Shown piece by piece: positions 35,040 to 43,253 of a DNA stretch of 64,000 bases. The position numbers and the translations under genes were made by a program. The stretch is from Achromobacter deleyi. Its GTDB lineage: Bacteria > Pseudomonadota > Gammaproteobacteria > Burkholderiales > Burkholderiaceae_B. The notes beneath the pieces were generated by a model. That model did not search any database. It saw only the letters and a list, made by a program, of their open reading frames with translations, and was not told where the DNA came from. Location of the stretch: positions 5,580,001 to 5,644,000 of the forward strand of contig NZ_CP065997.1 of NCBI RefSeq assembly GCF_016127315.1, given 5' to 3'. How positions within the stretch are numbered: position 1 is the stretch's first letter; every line of letters starts with the position of its first letter.

Positions 35040-35726
35040 TCAGGGCTCGCCCACGACGGTCATGCGCCATATCGCCAGGCCGCGCACCAGGATCTCGCCG
35101 GCCTCCTCGATGTGCGCCTCGAGCAGCCGGCAGGCCCGTTCGACCTCGCCCTGGCGCACCGCGTCGAGCAATTCCAGGTGCTCGCGCTGCGAGCCCGGAT
35201 CCCAGGCCACGCACGATGCCGTCACATGCATGTAGCGCGTGCGCGACTCGTGCAGCATGTCGATCGTCGCCAGCAGCCGCGGCATCGCGCACGGCCGGTA
35301 CAGCGCCTCGTGGAAGGCGCGGTTGGCCGCCTCCCAGTCGCGCATGTCGCGCGCCTTGTCGCCCGCCTCGATCGCGGCCTGCGCCCGCGCCAGGTCGCCG
35401 GCGCTCATCGCCGCCATTGCGTGGCGCAGGGCCAGCGATTCGAGCGCGCCGCGCATGCGCGTGATTTCCACGATCGAGGCCTCGTCCAGCGAACTCACCC
35501 GCACGCCCTTGCGCGGCTCGCTCACCAGCAGCCCGCGTGCCTCGACCCGGCGGAACGCCTCGCGCACCGGCACATGGCTGGCGCCGAACTCGGCCGCCAG
35601 CGCGTCCTGGCCCACCCGCTCGCCAGGGCGCAGCTGGCCCGTGATGATGCGTTCGACCAGCGTGCGCGCGATGCGCCCGGGCAAGGTGTCGTCATCGTCG
35701 CGCGACGCGCCGTGGGCCAGGGTCAT
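35040..35726 (-). CDS. GntR-family transcriptional regulator, FadR/FCD subgroup
   Basis: Regulator of 228 aa. The winged helix is at about residues 15-80, with GRIARTLVERIITGQLRPGERVGQDALAAEFGASHVPVREAFRRVEARGL, and the all-helical FCD ligand domain follows (MRGALESLALRHAM, ANRAFHEALY, REHLELLDAVRQGEVERA). The start ATG at 35726 shares bases with the stop of the upstream ammonia-lyase gene (ATGA), so the two are one transcription unit. A seven-codon longer start is rejected. A strong palindrome upstream of the lyase gene is its probable operator. Confidence 0.92.
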   Translation of the reverse strand: MTLAHGASRDDDDTLPGRIARTLVERIITGQLRPGERVGQDALAAEFGASHVPVREAFRRVEARGLLVSEPRKGVRVSSLDEASIVEITRMRGALESLALRHAMAAMSAGDLARAQAAIEAGDKARDMRDWEAANRAFHEALYRPCAMPRLLATIDMLHESRTRYMHVTASCVAWDPGSQREHLELLDAVRQGEVERACRLLEAHIEEAGEILVRGLAIWRMTVVGEP

Positions 35727-37387
35727 GCGGCCTCCCGCGCCTGCCACAGCGGACCGCAGGCGGACTGCGTGGCGGCGGTGAGGCTGCCGTCCGCGACCCG
35801 CGCGCGCAACTGCGCGATGTCGTCATGGACCCAGCGGTCATCGCCGAGCATGGCCGGCACCGTCGCCCGCACCGCCGACCAAGCCGCGGCCGTGCCCGCG
35901 CCCACCGGATAGGCGGCCAGGTCAAGCTCGGCCAGGTCCAGGGCCTGCGCGGCCAGCAGCAGTTCGACGGCCACCACCGCCTGGGTGTTCTCGACCACGG
36001 TGCGGGTGCGGCGCGCCGCGAAACACGAATTGCTGATGTGGTCTTCGGTGTTGCCCTTGGCCGGCAGGCTGGTGGCGCTGGCCGGGCCGCACAGGCCCAT
36101 GTTCTCCAGCACCAGCCCGGTCCCCATGCTCTGCACCACCGAAAAACCGGTATTGATGCCCGGGCGCTGCGCGATCAGGTTGGCCGGCAGGCCGAAATTG
36201 CAGGCCGGATCGACCAGCCGCGCGCTGCGGCGGTCGCAGATCGCCGACAGGTCGGCCACCGCCAGCGCCAGCAGGTCCATGGCCTGGGCGATGTACTGCC
36301 CATGGAAGTGTCCGCCCGAAACGATGGCGTAGCCCGCGTCTTCCGGGAAGATCAGCGGATTGTCGGTGGCGCTGTTCATTTCGGTGGCGAGGATGCCGTC
36401 GATGTAGTCCAGCGCGTCCAGCACCGGCCCGTAGACCTGCGGCACGCAGCGCAGCGAATAGACGTCCTGGATGCGCGGCGCCAGGGGCGGCGTATGCGGT
36501 GTGCCGGCCTGTGCCGGATCCAGCCCCGGCGTGCCGCGCAGGCGCAGTTGCCGGGCCGGCTCGGTGCAGCGCTGGCTGCCCGCCACCAGCTGGCGGATCG
36601 CCGCGGCCACCCGCCGCTGGCCGCGGTGCGGGCGCGCCAGCATGACGCGGTCCTCGAAACACGAGAGTTCGCCACGCAGCGCCTCCAGCGTCATGGCCAT
36701 CGACAGAGTCGCGCTGCCCAGCAGCTCGCGCGCGTCGTGCGCGGCCAGCACGGCATAGGCGAGCGAGGCGGTCGCGCCATTGATCAACGCCGTCGCATCC
36801 TTGGCCTGCACGTCCATCGTGGGCGCCATGCCGGCCTGCCCGAAGGCGCGCGCGGCGGGCATCACCTCGCCACGGTAGGCGACGCGCGATTCCGGCAAGC
36901 CCATCAGGGCGCCGCTCATCAGGGCCAGCGGCGCCAGGTCGCCGCTGGCGCCGACGCTGCCCTTGGACGGCACCAGCGGCGTGATGCCGTGGTTGAGCAT
37001 GGCGATGAGCCGGTCGATGATCGCGACCCGCACGCCGGAATGATTGCTGGCGAAGGCATTGACGCGCAACGCCATCATGGCGCGCACCACCTCGTCCGGC
37101 ATCGGTTCGCCCGTGCCCGCCGAATGCGAACGCACCAGGCTGGCCTGGAACGTGGCGATCTCCGCCGGCGCGATGCGATGGCTCTTGAGCGCCCCCACGC
37201 CGGTGTTGAAGGCGTACATCAGCGGCGCGGCGTCGTTGAGCCAGTGCGATTCGATGTAGCCGCGCGTGGCGTCCAGGGCCTGGCGGGCGGCGTCGGCCAG
37301 GGCGACGGTGGCGCCGCCGCGCGCGATGGCGACGACGTCCTCGGCGCGCAGATGCGCGCCGTCCAGCGTGATGACGGGAGTGTTCAT
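35723..37387 (-). CDS. Aromatic amino acid ammonia-lyase (HutH/HAL-PAL-TAL family)
   Basis: Non-oxidative deamination of an aromatic amino acid, histidine being the commonest substrate. The MIO-forming Ala147-Ser148-Gly149 lies in GSVGASGDLAPLA. Tyr58 (YAFNTGVG) and the SH pair at 87-88 fit the HAL pattern, as does IQDVYSLRCVPQV. At 554 aa it is about 40 longer than usual; a Pro-rich insert of about 30 residues before PRIQDVYSLRC explains most of this. No hutU, hutI or hutG is nearby, so the substrate is open. Transcribed ahead of the overlapping GntR gene. The start at 37387 gives MNTPVITLDGAHL. Confidence 0.9.
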   Translation of the reverse strand: MNTPVITLDGAHLRAEDVVAIARGGATVALADAARQALDATRGYIESHWLNDAAPLMYAFNTGVGALKSHRIAPAEIATFQASLVRSHSAGTGEPMPDEVVRAMMALRVNAFASNHSGVRVAIIDRLIAMLNHGITPLVPSKGSVGASGDLAPLALMSGALMGLPESRVAYRGEVMPAARAFGQAGMAPTMDVQAKDATALINGATASLAYAVLAAHDARELLGSATLSMAMTLEALRGELSCFEDRVMLARPHRGQRRVAAAIRQLVAGSQRCTEPARQLRLRGTPGLDPAQAGTPHTPPLAPRIQDVYSLRCVPQVYGPVLDALDYIDGILATEMNSATDNPLIFPEDAGYAIVSGGHFHGQYIAQAMDLLALAVADLSAICDRRSARLVDPACNFGLPANLIAQRPGINTGFSVVQSMGTGLVLENMGLCGPASATSLPAKGNTEDHISNSCFAARRTRTVVENTQAVVAVELLLAAQALDLAELDLAAYPVGAGTAAAWSAVRATVPAMLGDDRWVHDDIAQLRARVADGSLTAATQSACGPLWQAREAA

Positions 37388-37406
37388 GGGCGAGGGCCTG
37401 GTCAAG

Positions 37407-37427
37407 TTTTATAGATTATCTATAAAA
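37407..37427. promoter_or_regulatory. Perfect palindromic operator upstream of the ammonia-lyase/GntR operon
   Basis: TTTTATAGAT, one T, ATCTATAAAA: a perfect ten-base inverted repeat in otherwise GC-rich sequence, 20 bases before the lyase start. The AT-rich arms can also supply a -10 box, so a bound regulator would block transcription. Confidence 0.7.
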
Positions 37428-37533
37428 TTACCGAGCGTGACAAGAAATCCTGGGTCCGCGCGATTCCGCCTTCACCCGCGGCCCCCGCCCCGGTCAGCCC
37501 GACCGCACGCTTCCCGGCACCCGCCCAGGACGC

Positions 37534-37564
37534 AAAAAAGGCTGCCCCAGGGGCAGCCTTTTCC
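37534..37564 (-). terminator. Rho-independent terminator after the flavoprotein gene
   Basis: Stem AAGGCTGCCCC / GGGGCAGCCTT with a two-base loop, flanked by A and T runs. It ends the minus-strand flavoprotein gene. Confidence 0.9.
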
Positions 37565-37578
37565 ACGCATCGATACCC

Positions 37579-39015
37579 TCAGGCCGCGGCGTCTTCCGCT
37601 TCCACCTGGCGCAGCGCTTCCTGTGCCCGCGCCAGCTTGGCGGCGGCATCACGCAGCGCGGTGCGCAGGCCCTCTTCCACCACCGGGTGGTAGAACGGCA
37701 TTTCCAGCATGCGCGCCACGGTCAGCTCCTGCTGCACGGCCCAGGCCAGCAGATGGCCGATGTGCTCGGCGCTGGGGCCGACCATTTCCGCACCCAGGAA
37801 GCGGCCGGTGGCGATATCGGCATACACGTGCAGCAGGCCGCGGTTCTTCAGCATCACCCGCGAACGGCCCTGGTCGCCGAAATCGACCTCGCCCGTCACG
37901 AAGGTGCCCGGCGTCAGGCGGGCATGGCCCTGCCCGGCCAGCGCGATCTGCGGGTCCGAGAACACCACCGCCAGCGGCGCGCGCCGCAGGCCCTGGCGCA
38001 CTTCCGGATAGCGCGCCGCGTTCTCGCCGGCGATACGGCCTTCGTCGGCCGCCTCGTGCAACAAGGGCGCATCGGCATTGGCGTCGCCGGCGATGAAGAT
38101 GGCCGACTCGCCCGCCTGCATGGTGTCGCGGTCGAACAGCGGCACTCCCTGCGCGTTCAGCTGCAGCGAGGTGTTCTCCAGGCCCAGGCCGTCCACATTG
38201 GGGCGGCGGCCGGTGGCCACCAGCGCGTAGTCGAAGCGCTCGGTGCGTTCGCTGTTGTCCAGCGCCACGTAGCGCACCTCGACCTCGTCGCCGACGCGCT
38301 GGGTTTCCAGCACGCGCGCGTCCGGATCCAGGTAGAACTCTTGTTGGAAGATCTTGCGGGCGCTGTGGCGCACCTGCGGATCGCTGATGCCGCCCAGGCT
38401 GCCGCTGACGCCAAACACCCGCACCTCGACGCCCAGCCGCGCCAGCGCCTGGCCCAGTTCCAGCCCGATCACGCCGGGGCCGAACACCGCCACGCGGCGC
38501 GGCAGGTCGTCCCAGGCGAACACGTCGTCATTGAGCACCAGGCGGTCGCCCAGCGCGCGGAACGGCGGCGGCACCGACGGCCGCGAACCGGTCGCGATCA
38601 CCACGCGGGACGCGTGGATCTCGGTGTGGTCGTCGACCCGCAGCACCGTGTCCGATTCAAAGCGGGCGTAGCCGCGGATCTTGTCTTCCGCCGGAATGTT
38701 CTCCACGCCCTCGAGCACGAAGCCGACGAAACGGTCGCGCTCGCGCTTGACGCGGTCCATCACCTCTTCGCCATTGACCGTGACCTCGCCCTCGACGTGC
38801 ACCCCGAACGGCGCCGTGTGCGCCGCCTGGTGGGCGGCCTCGGCGGCCGCGATCAGCAGCTTGGACGGCATGCAGCCGACCCGGGCGCAGGTGGTGCCAT
38901 AGGGACCGCCTTCGATCAGCAGCGCGCGCTTGCCCGCGGCCTTGGCGGCACGGTAGGCGGCCAGGCCGGCGGTGCCGGCGCCGAGAATAGCGATATCGGT
39001 GTGCAGAGTCTTCAT
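37579..39015 (-). CDS. Dihydrolipoamide dehydrogenase-like flavoprotein disulfide reductase
   Basis: FAD/NAD-dependent pyridine nucleotide-disulfide oxidoreductase (478 aa). The FAD motif GAGTAG is at residues 12-17, the redox pair Cys43 and Cys48 (C-X4-C in TTCARVGCMPSK), and a second dinucleotide fold is at about 180 (VAVFGPGVIGLELGQAL). FIAGDANADAPLLHEAADEG is the second FAD contact. The C-terminus has YHPVVEEGL where E3 proteins carry HxHPTxxE, so the catalytic His-Glu pair is only partly conserved. No 2-oxoacid dehydrogenase genes are near. It lies downstream of the peroxiredoxin-glutaredoxin gene, suggesting a redox-defence role. The start at 39015 gives MKTLHTDIAILG. Confidence 0.88.
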   Translation of the reverse strand: MKTLHTDIAILGAGTAGLAAYRAAKAAGKRALLIEGGPYGTTCARVGCMPSKLLIAAAEAAHQAAHTAPFGVHVEGEVTVNGEEVMDRVKRERDRFVGFVLEGVENIPAEDKIRGYARFESDTVLRVDDHTEIHASRVVIATGSRPSVPPPFRALGDRLVLNDDVFAWDDLPRRVAVFGPGVIGLELGQALARLGVEVRVFGVSGSLGGISDPQVRHSARKIFQQEFYLDPDARVLETQRVGDEVEVRYVALDNSERTERFDYALVATGRRPNVDGLGLENTSLQLNAQGVPLFDRDTMQAGESAIFIAGDANADAPLLHEAADEGRIAGENAARYPEVRQGLRRAPLAVVFSDPQIALAGQGHARLTPGTFVTGEVDFGDQGRSRVMLKNRGLLHVYADIATGRFLGAEMVGPSAEHIGHLLAWAVQQELTVARMLEMPFYHPVVEEGLRTALRDAAAKLARAQEALRQVEAEDAAA

Positions 39016-39150
39016 GAGTGGGATCCCCCGGTGTAGCGTGGAGCAAGCATTGTCAAAGGCGGATTCCGCCTTGTTGCGCACCCTCGGGACGAACGCCGTC
39101 CCGCGGCGCCCGGTCGGGGCCGCGCGAAGATGCGGAAAAAGGGAAACCGG

Positions 39151-39207
39151 CGCGCCGGGCCGCCAGCGGCGGCTCGGCGCGGGAAGGAGCGCGACGCGCC
39201 CCTTCCC
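39151..39207. repeat. Two tandem GC hairpins between the peroxiredoxin and flavoprotein genes
   Basis: CGCGCCGGGCCGCC / GGCGGCTCGGCGCG with an AGC loop (39151-39181), then GGGAAGG / CCTTCCC around GCGC pairs (39181-39207). They may slow or stop transcription after the peroxiredoxin gene or protect the mRNA end. Confidence 0.5.
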
Positions 39208-39215
39208 TGCCAGCA

Positions 39216-39944
39216 TCAGGCGAAGTGCGCCTTCAGGTCGTCCAGGCCGCCGATCAGCGAACCATTGATGAACACCTGCGGAGCGGTGCCCTTGCCGGAC
39301 ACGGCGCCGATCACGCGGCCGCGCACCTTGTTCTCCAGCGGGATCTCGATCAGGGCGTAGCCCTTGTCTTCCAGCAGCGCCTTGGCTTCCACGCAGAACG
39401 GGCAGCCGGGCTTGGAGAACACCACCACCTGGTCGGGCTTCTTGGCCGTCGGGGCGAAGTGGGCCAGCATGGTGTCGGCGTCCGACACTTCAAACGGGTC
39501 GCCTTCCTTTTCGGGCTCGATGAACATTTTCTGCACCACGCCGTCCTTGACCAGCATGGAATAGCGCCAGCTGCGCTTGCCGAAGCCCAGGTCGCTCTTG
39601 TCGACCAGCATGCCCATGCCGGCGGTGAATTCACCGTTGCCATCGGGCAGCAGCGTGATGTTGGCCGATTCCTGGTCCTTGGCCCATTCGTTCATGACGA
39701 AGGTGTCATTGACCGACACGCAGACGATGCTGTCGACGCCGGCGGCGGCGAAGGCCGGGGCCAGTTCGTTGTAGCGCGGCAGGTGGGTCGACGAGCAGGT
39801 CGGCGTGAAAGCGCCGGGAAGCGAAAAGACCACGACCGTCTTGTTCTTGAACAGGTCGTCGGACGTGACCTTTTTCCAGGTGTTGCCCTCGCGGACGGGG
39901 AACGTTACGTTGGGAACACGTTGGCCTTCACGGTTTTGCAGCAT
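39216..39944 (-). CDS. Hybrid peroxiredoxin 5-glutaredoxin fusion protein
   Basis: Glutathione-dependent peroxidase (242 aa) with its own glutaredoxin attached. The N-terminal Prx5 domain (about 1-160) has the peroxidatic Cys50 in [15 protein letters not shown]. The C-terminal glutaredoxin domain (about 170-242) has Cys181-Pro-Phe-Cys184, [14 protein letters not shown] and a terminal helix. This architecture is known from Haemophilus and Neisseria-type bacteria and reduces peroxides with glutathione. A strong promoter and a palindrome lie upstream. Confidence 0.95.
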   Translation of the reverse strand: MLQNREGQRVPNVTFPVREGNTWKKVTSDDLFKNKTVVVFSLPGAFTPTCSSTHLPRYNELAPAFAAAGVDSIVCVSVNDTFVMNEWAKDQESANITLLPDGNGEFTAGMGMLVDKSDLGFGKRSWRYSMLVKDGVVQKMFIEPEKEGDPFEVSDADTMLAHFAPTAKKPDQVVVFSKPGCPFCVEAKALLEDKGYALIEIPLENKVRGRVIGAVSGKGTAPQVFINGSLIGGLDDLKAHFA

Positions 39945-39990
39945 TCAATCTCTCCTTGGGTAGCGGGGTTGTTTAACCACCATGGAAAGA

Positions 39991-40019
39991 ATGATAAATC
40001 GCAGCTATCAATTTATCAA
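39991..40019 (-). promoter_or_regulatory. Sigma-70 promoter of the peroxiredoxin-glutaredoxin gene
   Basis: On the minus strand, TTGATA (40019-40014), a 17-base spacer and TATCAT (39996-39991). It lies about 50 bases before the start codon, in one of the most AT-rich stretches of the window. Confidence 0.75.
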
Positions 40020-40047
40020 ATTTAATTAACTTAATTGATTGATAGCT
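40003..40047. promoter_or_regulatory. Inverted repeat around the peroxiredoxin promoter, candidate regulator site
   Basis: AGCTATCAAT (40003-40012) and ATTGATAGCT (40038-40047) form a perfect ten-base inverted repeat around the -35 region. ATAA-N7-CTAT at 39994-40008 resembles part of an OxyR site, but the full four-part OxyR spacing is not met. Confidence 0.45.
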
Positions 40048-40111
40048 TTTGGCAATAACAACATTACCGCCGCCAGACGTTGTCTATCATACGCCCGGCG
40101 GCGGCCGGCCG

Positions 40112-40312
40112 TCACACGCGTTGCGGCTCGTAGCCGGCGTCGCGGATCGCGGCCTCGACCTTGTCGGCCTGGTCGGTGCCGCTGATGGTGACGCGATGCG
40201 TGGGCAGGTCCACCGCCACGCTGGCGCCCGGCGCTGCCGCCGTCACCGCGCCCGTGATGGTCTTGACGCAGTGGCCGCAGGTCATGTCGAGGACTTGGAA
40301 TTCGATGCTCAT
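40112..40312 (-). CDS. Small heavy-metal-associated domain protein (CopZ-like copper chaperone)
   Basis: A 66-aa single HMA domain that carries Cu(I) in the cytoplasm and hands it to CopA or CueR. The metal site is Cys12 and Cys15 in DMTCGHC. The fold ends with IRDAGYEPQRV. The start follows GGAGAAACACC. It is divergent from copA and has its own CueR-type promoter, so it belongs to the copper module. Confidence 0.92.
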   Translation of the reverse strand: MSIEFQVLDMTCGHCVKTITGAVTAAAPGASVAVDLPTHRVTISGTDQADKVEAAIRDAGYEPQRV

Positions 40313-40372
40313 GGTGTTTCTCCGTGTGGATCAGGGGGATTGCCGCACCGCTTCCGGTGCCAGCTCAACCCC

Positions 40373-40403
40373 AGCTTAGACCTTCCCATTATAGGAAGGT
40401 CAA
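40373..40403 (-). promoter_or_regulatory. CueR-type promoter of the HMA chaperone gene
   Basis: On the minus strand: -35 TTGACC, a 19-base spacer and -10 TAAGCT. The spacer contains the dyad ACCTTCC...GGAAGGT, the CueR operator. The 19-base spacing is the mark of MerR-family activation. Confidence 0.88.
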
Positions 40404-40417
40404 GCGTAGAATAATCC

Positions 40418-40448
40418 TTGACCTTCCCACAATGGGAAGGATGACACT
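40418..40448 (+). promoter_or_regulatory. CueR-type promoter of copA
   Basis: -35 TTGACC, a 19-base spacer with the dyad CCTTCCCA...TGGGAAGG, and a weak -10 (GACACT). It closely resembles the E. coli copA promoter. Its -35 lies 14 bases from that of the divergent chaperone promoter. Confidence 0.85.
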
Positions 40449-40477
40449 GGGGTCTTCCTACCTCAACCGAGACTGCC

Positions 40478-42751
40478 ATGAGCGTTGCCAACCCTTCCGT
40501 CGAGCTTGAACTTGCCATCGAAGGCATGACCTGCGCGTCCTGCGTGAAGCGCGTGGAAAAGGCCCTGACCCGCGTCCCGGGCGTGGCCCAGGCCCAGGTC
40601 AACCTGGCCACCGAACGCGCCCTGGTGGCCTACGATCCGGCCGCGGCCCAACCCGACGCGCTGGTCGAGGCCGTCGTCAAGATGGGCTACGAGGCCCGCC
40701 CCATCGTCGCCCAGGACGATCACGCCGAGCGCCAGTCCGAAGCGCGCGACGCCGAGGCGCAGCGCCTGCGCCAGGCCTTCATCGCCGCGCTGGTGCTGAC
40801 GTTGCCGGTGTTCGCGCTGGAAATGGGCTCGCACCTGATCCCCGCCATGCACCACTGGGTCATGGCGACCATCGGCCAGCAGAACAGCTGGCTGTTGCAG
40901 TTCGTGCTGACCACCGCGGTGCTGGCCTGGCCGGGCCGCCACTTCTTCAGCAAGGGCCTGACCGCCCTGTGGCGCCGCGCGCCGGAGATGAACTCGCTGG
41001 TGGCGCTGGGCGCCGGCGCCGCGTGGGGCTACTCGGTGGTCGCGACCTTCGCGCCCGAGTGGCTGCCGGAAGCGGCCCGCAACGTCTATTACGAAGCGGC
41101 GGCGGTGATCGTCACGCTGATCCTGCTGGGCCGCACGCTGGAAGCGCGCGCCAAGGGCAAGACCGGCGCGGCCATCAAGCGCCTGATCGGCCTGCAGCCG
41201 CGCACCGCGCGCGTGCTGCGCGACGGCCAGCCGCAGGACATCGCCATCGAACAGGTGCGCAAGGGCGACATCGTGATGGTGCGCCCCGGCGAAAAGATCC
41301 CCCTGGACGGCGAGATCATCGAAGGCGGCTCGTACGTCGACGAATCGATGCTGACCGGCGAACCGGTGCCGGTCGAGAAACAGCCCGGCATGCAGGCCAC
41401 CGGCGGCACGCTCAACACCTCGGGCAGCTTCACGCTGCGCGTCACCCACACCGGCGCCGACACCATGCTGGCCCGCATCATCCGCATGGTCGAGGTCGCC
41501 CAGGGCGCGCGCCTGCCGATCCAGGCGCTGGTGGACCAGGTCACCGCCTGGTTCGTGCCGGCCGTGATGGGCATGGCCCTCCTGACCTTCCTGGCCTGGT
41601 TCTTCCTTGGCCCGACGCCGGCGCTGTCGCATGCGCTGGTCAACGCCGTGGCCGTGCTGATCATCGCCTGCCCGTGCGCCATGGGCCTGGCCACGCCGAC
41701 CTCGATCATGGTCGGCACCGGCCGCGCCGCCGACATGGGCGTGCTGTTCCGCCAGGGCGACGCGCTGCAGACGCTGCGCGACGTGCAGGTGGTGGCGTTC
41801 GACAAGACCGGCACGCTGACGCTGGGCAAGCCGACCCTGACCGAACTGGAGCCGGCCGCCGGCTTCCGTGACGCGGACGTGCTGCAATGGGTCGCCTCGG
41901 TGCAGGCGCGCTCGGAACACCCGATCGCGCTGGCGATCGTGGCGGCCGCCGCCGAACGCAAGATCGACCTGTTGCCGGCCGAAGGCTTCGCCGCCATCAC
42001 CGGCGCCGGGGTCGAGGCCAGCGTGGCCGGCAAGCGCGTGCTGGCCGGCGCCGACCGCCTGATGGCCGAGCGCGGCGTGGACGTCAGCGCCTTCGGCCGG
42101 CGCGCCGAGCAATGGGGCAACGACGGCAAGACGCCGATCTACGTCGCCATCGACGGCCAGGCCGCCGCCATGATCGCGGTGACCGATCCGGTCAAGCCTT
42201 CGGCCGTGGACGCGATCGCGGCGCTGCACGCGCAGGGCCTGAAGACCGCGATGATCACCGGCGACAACCGCCACACGGCGCAGGCCGTGGCGCGCCAGCT
42301 GGGCATCGACGAAGTGCGCGCCGAGGTGCTGCCCGACGGCAAGGTCGAGGCCATCACCGCGCTGCGCGCCGGCGGCCGCAAGCTGGCCTTCGTCGGCGAC
42401 GGCATCAACGACGCGCCGGCGCTGGCCGCGGCCGACACCGGCATCGCCATCGGCACCGGCACTGACGTCGCCATCGAGGCCGCCTCGGTGGTGCTGATGG
42501 CCGACGACCTGCACGGCGTGCCCAACGCCATCGCGCTCAGCCGCGCCACGCTGGCCAACATCCGCCAGAACCTGTTCTGGGCCTTCGCCTACAACGCCGC
42601 GCTGATCCCGCTGGCGGCGGGCGCGCTGTACCCGGCCTACGGGCTGTCGCTCTCGCCCATCTTCGCGGCCGGCGCCATGGCGCTGTCCAGCGTGTTCGTG
42701 CTGGGCAACGCGCTGCGCCTGAAGACCTTCCGCCCGCGCGCCGCGCACTGA
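40478..42751 (+). CDS. copA: Copper-exporting P1B-type ATPase CopA
   Basis: Inner-membrane Cu(I)-exporting ATPase (757 aa). One N-terminal HMA domain has Cys19 and Cys22 (GMTCASC). The membrane metal site is CPC at 398-400, the phosphorylated Asp442 is in DKTGTLT, the P1B-specific His-Pro is at 481-482 (SEHPIA), and the hinge GDGIND begins at 640. About eight helices are visible. It is 30 bases downstream of a CueR-type promoter and 26 bases before cueR, so copper induces both. Confidence 0.97.
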   Translation: MSVANPSVELELAIEGMTCASCVKRVEKALTRVPGVAQAQVNLATERALVAYDPAAAQPDALVEAVVKMGYEARPIVAQDDHAERQSEARDAEAQRLRQAFIAALVLTLPVFALEMGSHLIPAMHHWVMATIGQQNSWLLQFVLTTAVLAWPGRHFFSKGLTALWRRAPEMNSLVALGAGAAWGYSVVATFAPEWLPEAARNVYYEAAAVIVTLILLGRTLEARAKGKTGAAIKRLIGLQPRTARVLRDGQPQDIAIEQVRKGDIVMVRPGEKIPLDGEIIEGGSYVDESMLTGEPVPVEKQPGMQATGGTLNTSGSFTLRVTHTGADTMLARIIRMVEVAQGARLPIQALVDQVTAWFVPAVMGMALLTFLAWFFLGPTPALSHALVNAVAVLIIACPCAMGLATPTSIMVGTGRAADMGVLFRQGDALQTLRDVQVVAFDKTGTLTLGKPTLTELEPAAGFRDADVLQWVASVQARSEHPIALAIVAAAAERKIDLLPAEGFAAITGAGVEASVAGKRVLAGADRLMAERGVDVSAFGRRAEQWGNDGKTPIYVAIDGQAAAMIAVTDPVKPSAVDAIAALHAQGLKTAMITGDNRHTAQAVARQLGIDEVRAEVLPDGKVEAITALRAGGRKLAFVGDGINDAPALAAADTGIAIGTGTDVAIEAASVVLMADDLHGVPNAIALSRATLANIRQNLFWAFAYNAALIPLAAGALYPAYGLSLSPIFAAGAMALSSVFVLGNALRLKTFRPRAAH

Positions 42752-42777
42752 CGCGCCGGCCCACCAGGAGAACCGAC

Positions 42778-43170
42778 ATGAACATCGGACAAGCGGCACA
42801 GGAATCCGGCATCTCGGCCAAGATGATCCGCTACTACGAGAGCATCGGCCTGATCGGCCCGGCGCTGCGCAAGGACTCGGGCTACCGCGTCTACAGCGAG
42901 CACGATCTGCACACGCTGCGCTTCGTGCGGCGCGCGCGCGACCTGGGCTTCTCGGTGGAACAGATGAACGAGCTGCTGGCGCTGTGGCGCGACCGCAGCC
43001 GCGCCAGCGCCGACGTCAAGCGCATCGCGCTGGAACACGTGGCCGAACTGGAGCGCAAGGCCTGCGCCCTGCGCGACATGGCCGCCACGCTCAAGCACCT
43101 GGCGCACAACTGCCATGGCGACGACCGGCCCGACTGCCCCATCCTGGAAAACCTGGGGCGGACCCAGTAA
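42778..43170 (+). CDS. cueR: Cu(I)-responsive MerR-family regulator CueR
   Basis: Copper sensor and activator (130 aa). The MerR helix-turn-helix is at residues 1-40 (MNIGQAAQESGISAKMIRYYE). The metal site Cys112 and Cys120, seven residues apart, and Ser77 of monovalent-ion sensors are all present at the positions known in E. coli CueR. It follows copA by 26 bases and would autoregulate through the copA promoter. Its two targets carry matching operators. Confidence 0.96.
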   Translation: MNIGQAAQESGISAKMIRYYESIGLIGPALRKDSGYRVYSEHDLHTLRFVRRARDLGFSVEQMNELLALWRDRSRASADVKRIALEHVAELERKACALRDMAATLKHLAHNCHGDDRPDCPILENLGRTQ

Positions 43171-43173
43171 GAG

Positions 43174-43204
43174 AAAGGGCAAGCCAAACGGCTTGCCCTT
43201 TTTT
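43174..43204 (+). terminator. Rho-independent terminator after cueR
   Basis: Stem AAAGGGCAAGCC / GGCTTGCCCTTT with an AAAC loop and a six-T tail, right after the cueR stop. Confidence 0.93.
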
Positions 43205-43253
43205 GCGCCAGGCCGGACGGCATCGCTGCCCGGCTGCCTAAAGCCTGATCTTG

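Noticed and set aside
39991..40030. Full OxyR binding site upstream of the peroxiredoxin gene
   Set aside because: Only one ATAG-N7-CTAT-like unit is found; the second required unit does not match. Kept only as a palindrome of unknown regulator.
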